This document shows, piece by piece, positions 42,458 through 50,785 of a DNA stretch of 64,000 bases; within the stretch, counting starts at the first letter, position 1; each line of letters begins with the position of its first letter. The notes under the pieces were generated by a model. The model was not told where the DNA came from. It made no database searches and saw only the letters and a program-made list of their open reading frames with translations. The stretch comes from JAHEZL01 sp964406465. GTDB taxonomy: Bacteria; Bacteroidota; Bacteroidia; Flavobacteriales_C; GCA-002722245. Position numbers and translations under genes: made by a program. The DNA lies in assembly GCA_964406465.1 (NCBI GenBank), contig CAYORT010000005.1, positions 1 through 64,000 on the forward strand, in the 5' to 3' direction.

Positions 42458-44632
42458 TTATATTCTTATGCCAATGACGCATATATCATCAACTTGCTCT
42501 TCATTGCCACGCCATTCATTGAATCTATGATATAGTCTTTCCTTTTGCTCGTCCATGTCAAGATGTTGAATGCTCATGAGCAATTCCTTTAATTGTTTCT
42601 GCTTAAATTTTTTCCCTTTTGGTCCGCCAAATTGATCTGCGTAGCCATCACTAAAAATGTAAATCTGATCATTTTCGAAAAGCTCGAATTCGTGATTATT
42701 AAAGGGTAATCGGTCCCTAAAGCGGCCAATGGGTTGCTTATTAGGAATTACTTCTATTAAGCAGTAGCCATTAAAACTGAAAGTATTTACGTTTTCACTC
42801 GCAATTACTCTGCATTGGTCTTTTCTTATAATCCATAGAGGATTATTGGCTCCTGAATATTGTAATCTCACTTTTGGAGATGTGGGGTCTTTTTGCTCTA
42901 TATAGTTGATTGAGCAAAGCGCAATATCCATTCCGTCATTTATTTCGCCTTTACTTTTGCCTCCCATTTCAAAAGACTCTTCAACTAATAAGTTCAATCT
43001 ATTTAAAATATCGGATGGCTTAAGTAATTTGAATTCATTTATACATCTATTTAGATTATTATAACCCACAACACTTACCATTGCTCCGGGTACTCCATGC
43101 CCTGTGCAGTCGCAGGCGGCAAAAAATAATGTTTCACCTTGAGCACTGCCATTTAGCCAATAGAAATCGCCGCTTATGATATCTTTTGCTTTGTAAAGAA
43201 TGAATGAATTTGGTAAGGCACTTTTCCATAGTTCTTGATCGGGTAGAAGTGCATTTTGAATTCTTCTGGCGTAACTTAAACTTTTAATAATGTCTTTATT
43301 TTTCTTTTCAATGATTTTGGTGCTTTCAATTAGTTCTTTTGTTCGTTCTGCCACCTTTAATTCTAATTCTAGGTTTTTAGTCTCAATCAATTCAGAGTAT
43401 TTTTTTTGAGATTCTTCCTTTTGTCTTTGTTGCTCCCTTTCTTTTCTTAGTAATTTATCTCTCATATAATTAATAGTAGACCCTAGAGAAAGTGAAAATA
43501 GGGCTAATTGAATCATAGTTCCTAGTTGCACAATGTGCATACTATTTAAATTCCATAGATAGCTTGGTATGATTTGATTGAATTGAAGAATTGAAAGGAA
43601 AATGGCGATATAATAACATATATTACCAATAAGAAAGTATTTTGCTGGAACAGAACCTGCTTTAACCGCTTTAATACTAGAAATAATTACAATAATGTAG
43701 CCAAAAAGTGCCCCAAATGAACCAAGAATAACTCCTGCCGTCATGTTGATGAAAACAAGGATGTTTAGCAGGGCCCAGCCAATCAATCCGATTTTTACTC
43801 TTTTGTCCCATTTTGGATCCCATTTCTTAAAGTTTAGGATCGATTTGGTGAACAGCATGTAAAAGATGAAGGCTATATTTCCTGCTATCGTTAATATTAG
43901 TTCATGATAGGCGAAAGACTTAAATAATGAGAGTTCAATAATTCCTGTTTGCGTGCAAACAAAAAGTAAAATCGCTATATTATTAAGAATGTAAAGAAGG
44001 TAGAATGTTTTTCTTACAATGAAGTATAGGGCAAGATTGTATAGAGTCATGATAATAATCGCTCCTAAAAAGAAGTATAGGAAGGAGTAATTATTTTGTT
44101 GAAGTTGCGTGAATTTTTCGAACGAGTAGATGGAAAGCGGTAAAGGGGCGTATTGATATTCTTCTCTTTGATCATTATAGATGAATAAATAGAGGGTGTT
44201 GGGACCTTTCTTTAAATTTGTTTTTAGATACGAATTTGTACCTAAAATCAAATTTCTTTCTTTATTTGGGAAATAATTTCCGCTGTATGCCGCTATTGCT
44301 GATGTATCATTTTGAACAAGCTTAAGAATATCGTATTTGTTGGTGCCGATAACGTAGGCGCCTTCAGCATCGCTAACTTCTATGATGATTTTAAGCCAAT
44401 AGGCTGTATTGTTTTGATTTGTTGAATCGCGAACGAAATCAAAAAATTGAGATTTTTCAAGTTGATTTATAGTTAAATTGGAATCATTAACAGAGGCTTT
44501 GAGCATCTGTATTTTATTGTCCTCAATTTCTTCTGCTGTATTGTTGTTCACAATAGAAACAGCCTTTCCAGAGAAAGGTATTGAAATAAAAGTAAGGACA
44601 ATCAGGGCGATTGTTTTCAGTTTTTCTTGCAT
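42458..44632 (-). CDS. 7TMR-DISM sensor with SpoIIE-type PP2C phosphatase
   Basis: 724 residues. A signal peptide (about 1-24) is followed by an extracytoplasmic 7TMR-DISM ligand domain (about 35-170), seven membrane helices (about 180-390), a coiled-coil linker (KEREQQRQKEESQKKYSELIE, shortened: REREQQ-type run to about 460) and a SpoIIE phosphatase domain (about 490-724). ISGDFYWL, DCTGHGVPGAMVS and DGYADQFGG supply the metal-binding Asp residues. Such proteins sense an outside signal and dephosphorylate a partner-switch antagonist. It ends the three-gene unit with the 7-TM and oxygenase genes, ten bases after the former. Confidence 0.88.
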   Translation of the reverse strand: MQEKLKTIALIVLTFISIPFSGKAVSIVNNNTAEEIEDNKIQMLKASVNDSNLTINQLEKSQFFDFVRDSTNQNNTAYWLKIIIEVSDAEGAYVIGTNKYDILKLVQNDTSAIAAYSGNYFPNKERNLILGTNSYLKTNLKKGPNTLYLFIYNDQREEYQYAPLPLSIYSFEKFTQLQQNNYSFLYFFLGAIIIMTLYNLALYFIVRKTFYLLYILNNIAILLFVCTQTGIIELSLFKSFAYHELILTIAGNIAFIFYMLFTKSILNFKKWDPKWDKRVKIGLIGWALLNILVFINMTAGVILGSFGALFGYIIVIISSIKAVKAGSVPAKYFLIGNICYYIAIFLSILQFNQIIPSYLWNLNSMHIVQLGTMIQLALFSLSLGSTINYMRDKLLRKEREQQRQKEESQKKYSELIETKNLELELKVAERTKELIESTKIIEKKNKDIIKSLSYARRIQNALLPDQELWKSALPNSFILYKAKDIISGDFYWLNGSAQGETLFFAACDCTGHGVPGAMVSVVGYNNLNRCINEFKLLKPSDILNRLNLLVEESFEMGGKSKGEINDGMDIALCSINYIEQKDPTSPKVRLQYSGANNPLWIIRKDQCRVIASENVNTFSFNGYCLIEVIPNKQPIGRFRDRLPFNNHEFELFENDQIYIFSDGYADQFGGPKGKKFKQKQLKELLMSIQHLDMDEQKERLYHRFNEWRGNEEQVDDICVIGIRI

Positions 44633-44641
44633 GGGGACGCT

Positions 44642-45316
44642 CTATACGACCCGTTTTTGAAAAAGATACAATAAATAAATATAGTAGGAATCCAAAGCCA
44701 GTACTATGATTCCTAGAGTTTGCACAAAATGATTTTTTGGGTAAAAGAAAAAGAGTGAAACGGTAATTAGTCCGGTTCCAATCATTTTCGTCCATGCTAC
44801 TAATTTTGAAAAATATTGAGCGCCAGTTTTGATCATCACCACCGGGTAAAGTACAGAAATAATAATATTCAAAATGTAGCCCGAATTGGCTCCAATTGAT
44901 GTGTCATAACCTTCTTTCACGAAGAAATAATTTAAGGGAATCCAGCAGATAAAGCAGATGATACATATGGTTTTGAAGTTGTTTTTGATTTCTGGCATTT
45001 GGATATGATTAGCCCCGTATTTTAATACGTAAAAGAAAATGAAGCAATCAAGCAGAAACGCGCCTTGATATTGAATTGCAAACAGAATTCCTGTATCGGG
45101 AAAAAAACATGTCGACCATACGAGCTCCCAAGCCAAGTTACCTGCGGCGATAAAAAAGGGCATTTCTACAAATTTTTTCTTCAGCATTGTGTGCACAATT
45201 GCCGCGTAGGCAATCACCCAAAACGCACATCCTATGCCATTGAACCACAGTCCGGTAACATCGAAATCACGCGTGTTAATCCAAAATTTGGGGTAAGTTG
45301 TAAAAGCTTCTTGCAT
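44642..45316 (-). CDS. Seven-helix membrane protein, PaxB-like terpene cyclase candidate
   Basis: 224 residues with seven predicted membrane helices (about 23-45, 52-72, 77-100, 113-132, 144-162, 172-193, 198-219) and short loops. Helix 2 has AAGNLAWELVWS with a buried Glu (E64) and helix 7 ALDSYYIYLL with a buried Asp (D209); another Asp (D90) is in helix 3. In fungal PaxB/AndB integral-membrane terpene cyclases a Glu in an NxxWE context and a C-terminal Asp act as the acid pair. The match is by eye only. Six bases after the oxygenase gene. Confidence 0.6.
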   Translation of the reverse strand: MQEAFTTYPKFWINTRDFDVTGLWFNGIGCAFWVIAYAAIVHTMLKKKFVEMPFFIAAGNLAWELVWSTCFFPDTGILFAIQYQGAFLLDCFIFFYVLKYGANHIQMPEIKNNFKTICIICFICWIPLNYFFVKEGYDTSIGANSGYILNIIISVLYPVVMIKTGAQYFSKLVAWTKMIGTGLITVSLFFFYPKNHFVQTLGIIVLALDSYYIYLLYLFQKRVV

Positions 45317-45321
45317 AAATA

Positions 45322-46503
45322 CTATTTAAGTTGCCAATTTTCTTTTAGTGAAGGTGGAATGTAAAACTCCACTTTCGTGTTTTTTAAATATACATTCACC
45401 ATTCCTTGCATTATTTTCATGTTGAGCCATTTGATGATTTTAGCGAAGAATCGTGATTTGTTCTCAAGCAGGGCAGAAGCGTCAAATGCCTTTTCCATAA
45501 ACCAAGTAACCAAACGTCTTTTTATTGTTGGTTTCGGGTTGATGCCAATTAATTGCGCGAAATTTATTTTGGTCACCTCGCTAACGTCGCGTGTGAATCT
45601 TTGAATAAAATATTCAGGCATGTCATCAAGTAAGGAAGTAGGCATAATTATTTTTCCAAAATCAACCAAACTACTGGCAAGAGCTTTTGCTTCTTCAGAC
45701 TCGTGCTGATTTCTAGTTAAAATAGCTAGACCGAGATTCCAGCCGTCCTCATGGTTTGTTGGAAAAAGTTGAGGGTCGAGTCCAATAAAGTGTCCAACCA
45801 CTTTCCAACAATGCAGATATGCATCTTTTTCTTCGGTGGTTGTTTCCACTCCCAATAAGTTTAAACCTTGTGAAACTAAAGGGCCAAAGGCCATCAATGT
45901 TCCAGCCATTTCTTCTTGATTGATGGGAACACCAAAAGTGCTGGTGTCCCAACCATTTTTATTGATGTGTGGATGTTGTAAATAGTATCTAATAGCAGCG
46001 TGCATCAAGCGCACCTTTTTCACAGTAAAGATACCTTTTCCCTCTGGTGACAATCCGCCTGGCGCCATAACGTTAATAACCATTTGCGATGTTTCCATCA
46101 ATCGGCGCACAATTTTACTGGTGTTATGTCCTTCCTCCCTAAGTCTTCCTGTGGAGTACAATACTTTAGCTCCATTTTTAGAAGAGTAGCAAAGAGGCAG
46201 TGATCTGAAATTGAGTAAAAATGCTATTTCCGGACCGTTCTTGGCAAACATTGCCTGCGCGATAGCAATTTGTTGTTCATTTGCCCAAGCCGGTAGAGCC
46301 ATTTCAGCATTGAAATACGCAATTACTTCGGGGAGAACACTTTGATTTTTTAAGATGTCGTTGTTGTCGGTTAATTGTGAAAATAGCTTTCTAATTTCTT
46401 CAATGCCATGTGATTCGATGATTTTCTTTACAAGCGTGTCTGCAAGGTCGTCTGATTTCAAGCTCATTTGCTTAAGGAAATCATCATTCCATTTATTATT
46501 CAT
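45322..46503 (-). CDS. MpaB/latex-clearing-protein-like oxygenase (DUF2236)
   Basis: 393 residues, mostly helical. The central VRLMHAAIRYYL (about 164-175, with R165 and H168) and GVPINQEEMAGTLMAFGP are the family signatures of DUF2236 (ER-bound oxygenase MpaB / rubber oxygenase Lcp). Family members bind b-type heme, with a conserved His as ligand and Arg nearby, and cleave isoprenoid carbon chains (Lcp on polyisoprene, MpaB on a farnesyl side chain). Here the substrate is unknown. No signal peptide is seen, so it is probably cytoplasmic or membrane-associated. First gene of the three-gene unit. Confidence 0.82.
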   Translation of the reverse strand: MNNKWNDDFLKQMSLKSDDLADTLVKKIIESHGIEEIRKLFSQLTDNNDILKNQSVLPEVIAYFNAEMALPAWANEQQIAIAQAMFAKNGPEIAFLLNFRSLPLCYSSKNGAKVLYSTGRLREEGHNTSKIVRRLMETSQMVINVMAPGGLSPEGKGIFTVKKVRLMHAAIRYYLQHPHINKNGWDTSTFGVPINQEEMAGTLMAFGPLVSQGLNLLGVETTTEEKDAYLHCWKVVGHFIGLDPQLFPTNHEDGWNLGLAILTRNQHESEEAKALASSLVDFGKIIMPTSLLDDMPEYFIQRFTRDVSEVTKINFAQLIGINPKPTIKRRLVTWFMEKAFDASALLENKSRFFAKIIKWLNMKIMQGMVNVYLKNTKVEFYIPPSLKENWQLK

Positions 46504-46636
46504 GATGTTTAACTTGGTTTATTTAGGGGGCGAACGAAAATAAAAAAAATAATAATAAAACATACTCGGCAATCATGATTCACGCTATATGCTATTTGTG
46601 GTCGGTTGAACAATGCAGAAAAAGAGAGCTAAGTGC

Positions 46637-46666
46637 TTGGAATATAAAAACATTTGTATATCTTTG
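46637..46666 (+). promoter_or_regulatory. Promoter of rpsO
   Basis: TTG at 46637-46639, 19 bases, TATCTTTG at 46659-46666, then TCCTCCG; 26 bases before the rpsO ATG. Confidence 0.7.
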
Positions 46667-46692
46667 TCCTCCGTTTTTAAAAAATAGAAGAA

Positions 46693-46962
46693 ATGTTATT
46701 GACAACTGAAGCAAAGAAAGAGCTTTTCAAAAAGTTCGGAAAGTCTGAAAAAAATACAGGTTCAACTGAAGGACAGGTAGCTGTGTTCACACATAGAATT
46801 AACCACCTTACAGACCATTTGAAATCTCACAAAAAGGATTTCGTTACTCAACGTTCATTATTGAAGTTGGTAGGTCAAAGAAAAAGTTTGTTGAACTACC
46901 TTAAAAATAAGGATATCGAAAGATACCGTGCGGTTATTAAGGAGTTAGACTTAAGAAAATAA
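46693..46962 (+). CDS. rpsO: 30S ribosomal protein S15
   Basis: 89 residues, standard. KKFGKSEKNTGSTEGQVA at the start, LTDHLKSHKKDF with the rRNA-binding His/Asp, and RKSLLNYLKNKDIERY. ATG start. It precedes pnp, a conserved pairing, but a terminator hairpin separates the two. Confidence 0.97.
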   Translation: MLLTTEAKKELFKKFGKSEKNTGSTEGQVAVFTHRINHLTDHLKSHKKDFVTQRSLLKLVGQRKSLLNYLKNKDIERYRAVIKELDLRK

Positions 46963-46984
46963 TACAGTGATGTATCAAAAACAG

Positions 46985-47016
46985 AAGGCAATTGGATTTT
47001 CCAATTGCCTTTTGGC
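46985..47016 (+). terminator. Terminator or attenuator between rpsO and pnp
   Basis: Stem AAGGCAATTGG / CCAATTGCCTT at 46985-46995 and 47001-47011, then TTTGG. In other bacteria a processing hairpin in this gap controls pnp mRNA stability. Confidence 0.75.
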
Positions 47017-47073
47017 TTTATTAAAAGGTTCAAAATGAACCCAATCTTTTGTAATTATAGAAAGTAAATAAAT

Positions 47074-49215
47074 ATGCAAGCAATTATTGAAACATTGCAA
47101 TTAGAGGATGGAAGAACCATCACAATTGAAACAGGTAAATTAGCAAAACAGGCGTGTGGTTCTGTTGTTGTGCGCATGGGAAACACCATGTTATTGGCTA
47201 CTGTAGTAGCAAACAGAGAGATGAAAGAAGGACAAGATTTCTTTCCATTATCGGTTGAGTACAAAGAAAAATTTTCAGCAGGAGGAAAAGTTCCAGGTGG
47301 ATTTATTAAAAGAGAGAACAGACCAAATGAGTTGGAGATTTTGACTTGTCGTTTGGTGGATAGAGCTTTACGTCCGATGTTCCCAGAAGATTATTACTGT
47401 GAGTGCCAAGTTATTATTAGCTTGATTTCATATGAAGAAGGAGTATTGCCTGATGCTTTGGCTTGTTTAGCTGCATCTGCTGCTTTGGCTGTTTCTGATA
47501 TACCTTTCAACGGTCCGGTTTCAGAAGTGAAAATGGGTAGAGTTAATGGTAAATACATTGTTAATCCTTCGGCCGCTCAATTGTTGGAATCTGATATTGA
47601 CATGGTAATTGCCGCAAGCAAAGACAATGTGATCATGGTGGAAGGAGAGATGAAAGAAATTTCTGAAGAAGAAATGGTTGAAGCAATTAAAATCGCACAC
47701 GAAGCAATCAAACAACAAATTGATTTACAATTGAGATTGGCTGCTAAAGTTGAGAAATCAAAAGTTAAGAGAGATTATCCGAAACCAGCTTCTGATCTTG
47801 AATTGAAAGCAAGAGTTGAAAAAGAAACATACGATAAAGTTTATGCTGTAGCTAAAGCTGCATCTGCTAAACATGAAAGAGCAGCTGCTTTCAAAAAAAT
47901 TCACGAAGATTTAAAAGCTACATTTACTGAAGAAGAATTAAAAGAAAAAGGAAAATTAATTTCTACTTACTATCACGAAGTAGAATACAACGCTGTAAGA
48001 AGATTGTTGTTAGATGAGCAAATTCGTTTGGATGGTAGAAAACCAAATCAAATTCGTCCTATTTGGTGCGAAGTAGATTATTTGCCTTCTACTCATGGTT
48101 CATCAATCTTTACTCGTGGTGAAACGCAATCATTAACTTCTGTTACTTTGGGTTCTAAGTTGGATGACCAGCGTTTGGACGCAGTTTCTGTAGTTAAAGA
48201 AGAAAAATTCTATTTGCATTATAATTTCCCTCCATTCTCAACAGGTGAAGCAAAACCTTTGAGAGGAACTGGTAGAAGAGAAATCGGACACGGTAATTTG
48301 GCGCAACGCGCATTAACCGCAGTTATCCCTACTGGCGATGCAAATCCATATACCATTAGAGTTGTTTCTGATATCTTGGAATCAAATGGATCTTCTTCAA
48401 TGGCAACTGTTTGCGCAGGTACATTAGCTTTGATGGATGCAGGTGTTCAAATTAGCAATCCAGTTTCTGGTATTGCCATGGGATTGATTGCTGATAACTC
48501 TGGAAAATTCGAAGTATTATCAGATATCTTAGGAGATGAAGATCATTTGGGCGATATGGACTTTAAAGTTTGTGGAACCAAGAATGGTGTTACAGCTTGT
48601 CAAATGGATATCAAAATCCAAGGATTGTCATACGAAATCTTAATTAAAGCTTTACAACAAGCTAAGGAAGGAAGAGCACACATTTTGGGTGAGATGATGA
48701 AAACTATTTCAGCTCCAAGAGCAGAGATGAAAGCTCATGCACCAAGAATGGTAAGCATCATGATCGATTCTGAATTCATTGGATTAATCATTGGTCCTGG
48801 AGGTAAACATATTCAAGAGTTGCAAAAAACTTCTGGAACTGTGATTACTATCGAAGAGATCGAAAAAACTAAACAAGGTAAAGTTTCAATTTCTGGAAAC
48901 AATAAAGATTCAATTGACTTTGTAGTGAATAAAATCAAAGGCATGACAGCAAAAGCTGTAGCCGGAGAAATTTACGAAGGAAAAGTAAAAGCAATTTTAC
49001 CTTTCGGTGCAGTTGTAGAAATTTTGCCAGGTAAAGAAGGATTGTTGCATATCTCAGAATTTGATCACAGAAGAATTGAAGATATCAATACTGTTGCGAA
49101 AGAAGGAGATGTTATTACAGTTAAACTTTTGGAGATTGAGGCAAGAACAGGTAAACTAAAATTATCTAAGAAAGCGTTGATTCCACGACCTGAAAGAACT
49201 CCTGAAGCGAAATAG
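47074..49215 (+). CDS. pnp: Polyribonucleotide nucleotidyltransferase (PNPase)
   Basis: 713 residues. Two RNase PH domains flank a helical domain: SVEYKEKFSAGGKVPGGF (first), and GDEDHLGDMDFKVCGT with catalytic Asp residues (second). A KH domain (FIGLIIGPGGKHIQELQ, about 565-585) and an S1 domain (YEGKVKAILPFGAVVEILPG) end the protein. It degrades RNA 3'-5' with phosphate. ATG start. Confidence 0.96.
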   Translation: MQAIIETLQLEDGRTITIETGKLAKQACGSVVVRMGNTMLLATVVANREMKEGQDFFPLSVEYKEKFSAGGKVPGGFIKRENRPNELEILTCRLVDRALRPMFPEDYYCECQVIISLISYEEGVLPDALACLAASAALAVSDIPFNGPVSEVKMGRVNGKYIVNPSAAQLLESDIDMVIAASKDNVIMVEGEMKEISEEEMVEAIKIAHEAIKQQIDLQLRLAAKVEKSKVKRDYPKPASDLELKARVEKETYDKVYAVAKAASAKHERAAAFKKIHEDLKATFTEEELKEKGKLISTYYHEVEYNAVRRLLLDEQIRLDGRKPNQIRPIWCEVDYLPSTHGSSIFTRGETQSLTSVTLGSKLDDQRLDAVSVVKEEKFYLHYNFPPFSTGEAKPLRGTGRREIGHGNLAQRALTAVIPTGDANPYTIRVVSDILESNGSSSMATVCAGTLALMDAGVQISNPVSGIAMGLIADNSGKFEVLSDILGDEDHLGDMDFKVCGTKNGVTACQMDIKIQGLSYEILIKALQQAKEGRAHILGEMMKTISAPRAEMKAHAPRMVSIMIDSEFIGLIIGPGGKHIQELQKTSGTVITIEEIEKTKQGKVSISGNNKDSIDFVVNKIKGMTAKAVAGEIYEGKVKAILPFGAVVEILPGKEGLLHISEFDHRRIEDINTVAKEGDVITVKLLEIEARTGKLKLSKKALIPRPERTPEAK

Positions 49216-49236
49216 TTGAAGGACACATATCAAAAG

Positions 49237-49276
49237 AAAATCCCCGTTAGATTTGTCTAACGGGGATTTTTATTTT
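49237..49276. terminator. Bidirectional intrinsic terminator
   Basis: Stem AAAATCCCCGTTAGA / TCTAACGGGGATTTT with a short loop between pnp and the convergent barrel gene. Confidence 0.85.
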
Positions 49277-49284
49277 GTTTATTC

Positions 49285-49758
49285 TTATAGTTTGTAGAAC
49301 AATCCTAATTCGCCAGTTGGAAACAATCCAATACCGCTACCTCCTCCGCTATAAATTCCATATCCACCATTGATATTAAAACTGAAATCGCTCAATTGAA
49401 AATCAAAACCAAGACCGCAACCAGTTACATTTAAAACACCGCTATCGACCAAAATAAAATGAGTGCCGAAGTAAGAATTAAAGTCGGTATATCTTTTCTC
49501 TCTTATTCTATAAAACATAGTGTATGCTGCATCTACGAAGTAAAAGTCGGAAGTAGCAATAGGTAAAAAGGTGAATTGATGCATCATTTTTCCTTCGGGG
49601 GCAAATCTATAAGAGAGACCTAAACCAGAAACAGCGCCAACATTGAATCCTAATAAGTTTCGGGCTCTAATGTTTTTGGTTGGTAATGAGTCGGGAAATG
49701 ATGCGAATGCTTGTTGAATGGAAACAATCAAGCATAACGTAAAAAGTACTTTTTTCAT
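49285..49758 (-). CDS. Small outer-membrane beta-barrel protein
   Basis: 157 residues, with a signal peptide (about 1-19, MKKVLFTLCLIVSIQQAFA). The start ATG 49758 is chosen over a longer reading because it starts the signal. The mature part has alternating strands, LLGFNVGAVSGLGLSYR near the N-terminus and the C-terminal aromatic GLFYKL typical of barrels. It is a divergent paralogue of the next gene upstream, with the same GFNxG..xGLGLSY core. Function unknown. Confidence 0.75.
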   Translation of the reverse strand: MKKVLFTLCLIVSIQQAFASFPDSLPTKNIRARNLLGFNVGAVSGLGLSYRFAPEGKMMHQFTFLPIATSDFYFVDAAYTMFYRIREKRYTDFNSYFGTHFILVDSGVLNVTGCGLGFDFQLSDFSFNINGGYGIYSGGGSGIGLFPTGELGLFYKL

Positions 49759-49766
49759 AGTGAAAA

Positions 49767-50303
49767 TTATAATTTGTAAAATATTGAAGCTTCTATTGTA
49801 GGTAATACCGACCAAACGTTATTGGTGCTAAATCCTCCATATCCACCCAAAAGGCTAAGCGTGATGTCTTTTTTTGTATTGTATTCAAATCCTAATCCCA
49901 AACCAATATTCACTTGATTATTAGTAACAACCTTTTCAGTGTATACATAGTTTTGATTGTTTGGATCATACACATAGTTGTCGTATCCAACAAAACGAGT
50001 ATAGATATAGTTTACTCCAACATAGGATAGAAAATCAACTCTATCTCGATCTCTTAATTTGTAAAGACCCGCAAATCCAAAATTTAATTTTTGATCATTT
50101 TCTGCTGCGATATAAGGGGCCGCACTTAATTGGAATCCATATATGTTTTTGTAATATGCTTGATAAGATAGACCTAATCCGGTTGTTCTGCCCGCATTAA
50201 AGCCAAAGGCATGCGTTAACGGGCATTTTTTTGTTTCTTCTTTCTGTTGTGCAAAAGTGATTGATGCAGTAAGTAAAAGAAGGCTTGCAATTTTAATTTT
50301 CAT
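49767..50303 (-). CDS. Small outer-membrane beta-barrel protein (paralogue)
   Basis: 178 residues, signal peptide (about 1-18, ending TFA). Mature part HAFGFNAGRTTGLGLSYQ, several amphipathic strands and the C-terminal IFYKL. It lies eight bases upstream of its shorter paralogue; both end the same way. Possibly a duplicated eight-stranded barrel. No domain with known function is recognised. Confidence 0.75.
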   Translation of the reverse strand: MKIKIASLLLLTASITFAQQKEETKKCPLTHAFGFNAGRTTGLGLSYQAYYKNIYGFQLSAAPYIAAENDQKLNFGFAGLYKLRDRDRVDFLSYVGVNYIYTRFVGYDNYVYDPNNQNYVYTEKVVTNNQVNIGLGLGFEYNTKKDITLSLLGGYGGFSTNNVWSVLPTIEASIFYKL

Positions 50304-50380
50304 GGTTTAGTTATTAATTTGTAAAGCGATAACGCAAATTTGAGTGACTAGTTGCCTATCTTCAACAAAAGAATGAAATT

Positions 50381-50785
50381 ATGTATAGAAAAACAATTCT
50401 CTTTGCATCAATAAGTGGTTTTATGGCAGTTGTTTTTGGTGCTTTTGGTGCCCACGGACTAACCAAAATCGTAAATGAAAAGGATTTGCTTATTTGGAAT
50501 AAAGCGGTGCTATATCAGCTGATTCACACCGTGGCGATTCTATTTATTGGACTAGCTTTAAAATTAGAAATGAACAAATTATTAAAAGTATCATTCAATT
50601 TATTTGTATTTGGGATACTTTTGTTCTCGGGGTCCTTGTATTTGCTTACGTTTCGAGATGTTTTGAATTTTGGTGTTTGGAAAAATGTTCTTGGCCCCGT
50701 TACGCCTATAGGTGGTTTGAGTTTTTTAGCGGGTTGGTTTTGTTTATTTATATATGGATTAAAATTAGATAAGAATGAAAAGTGA
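50381..50785 (+). CDS. DUF423 membrane protein (YgdD-like)
   Basis: 134 residues with four membrane helices. The family pattern FGAFGAHGL near residue 22 is diagnostic, followed by AVLYQLIHTVAIL and GILLFSGSLYLL. Function unknown. It overlaps the carboxypeptidase gene by 11 bases. Confidence 0.9.
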   Translation: MYRKTILFASISGFMAVVFGAFGAHGLTKIVNEKDLLIWNKAVLYQLIHTVAILFIGLALKLEMNKLLKVSFNLFVFGILLFSGSLYLLTFRDVLNFGVWKNVLGPVTPIGGLSFLAGWFCLFIYGLKLDKNEK

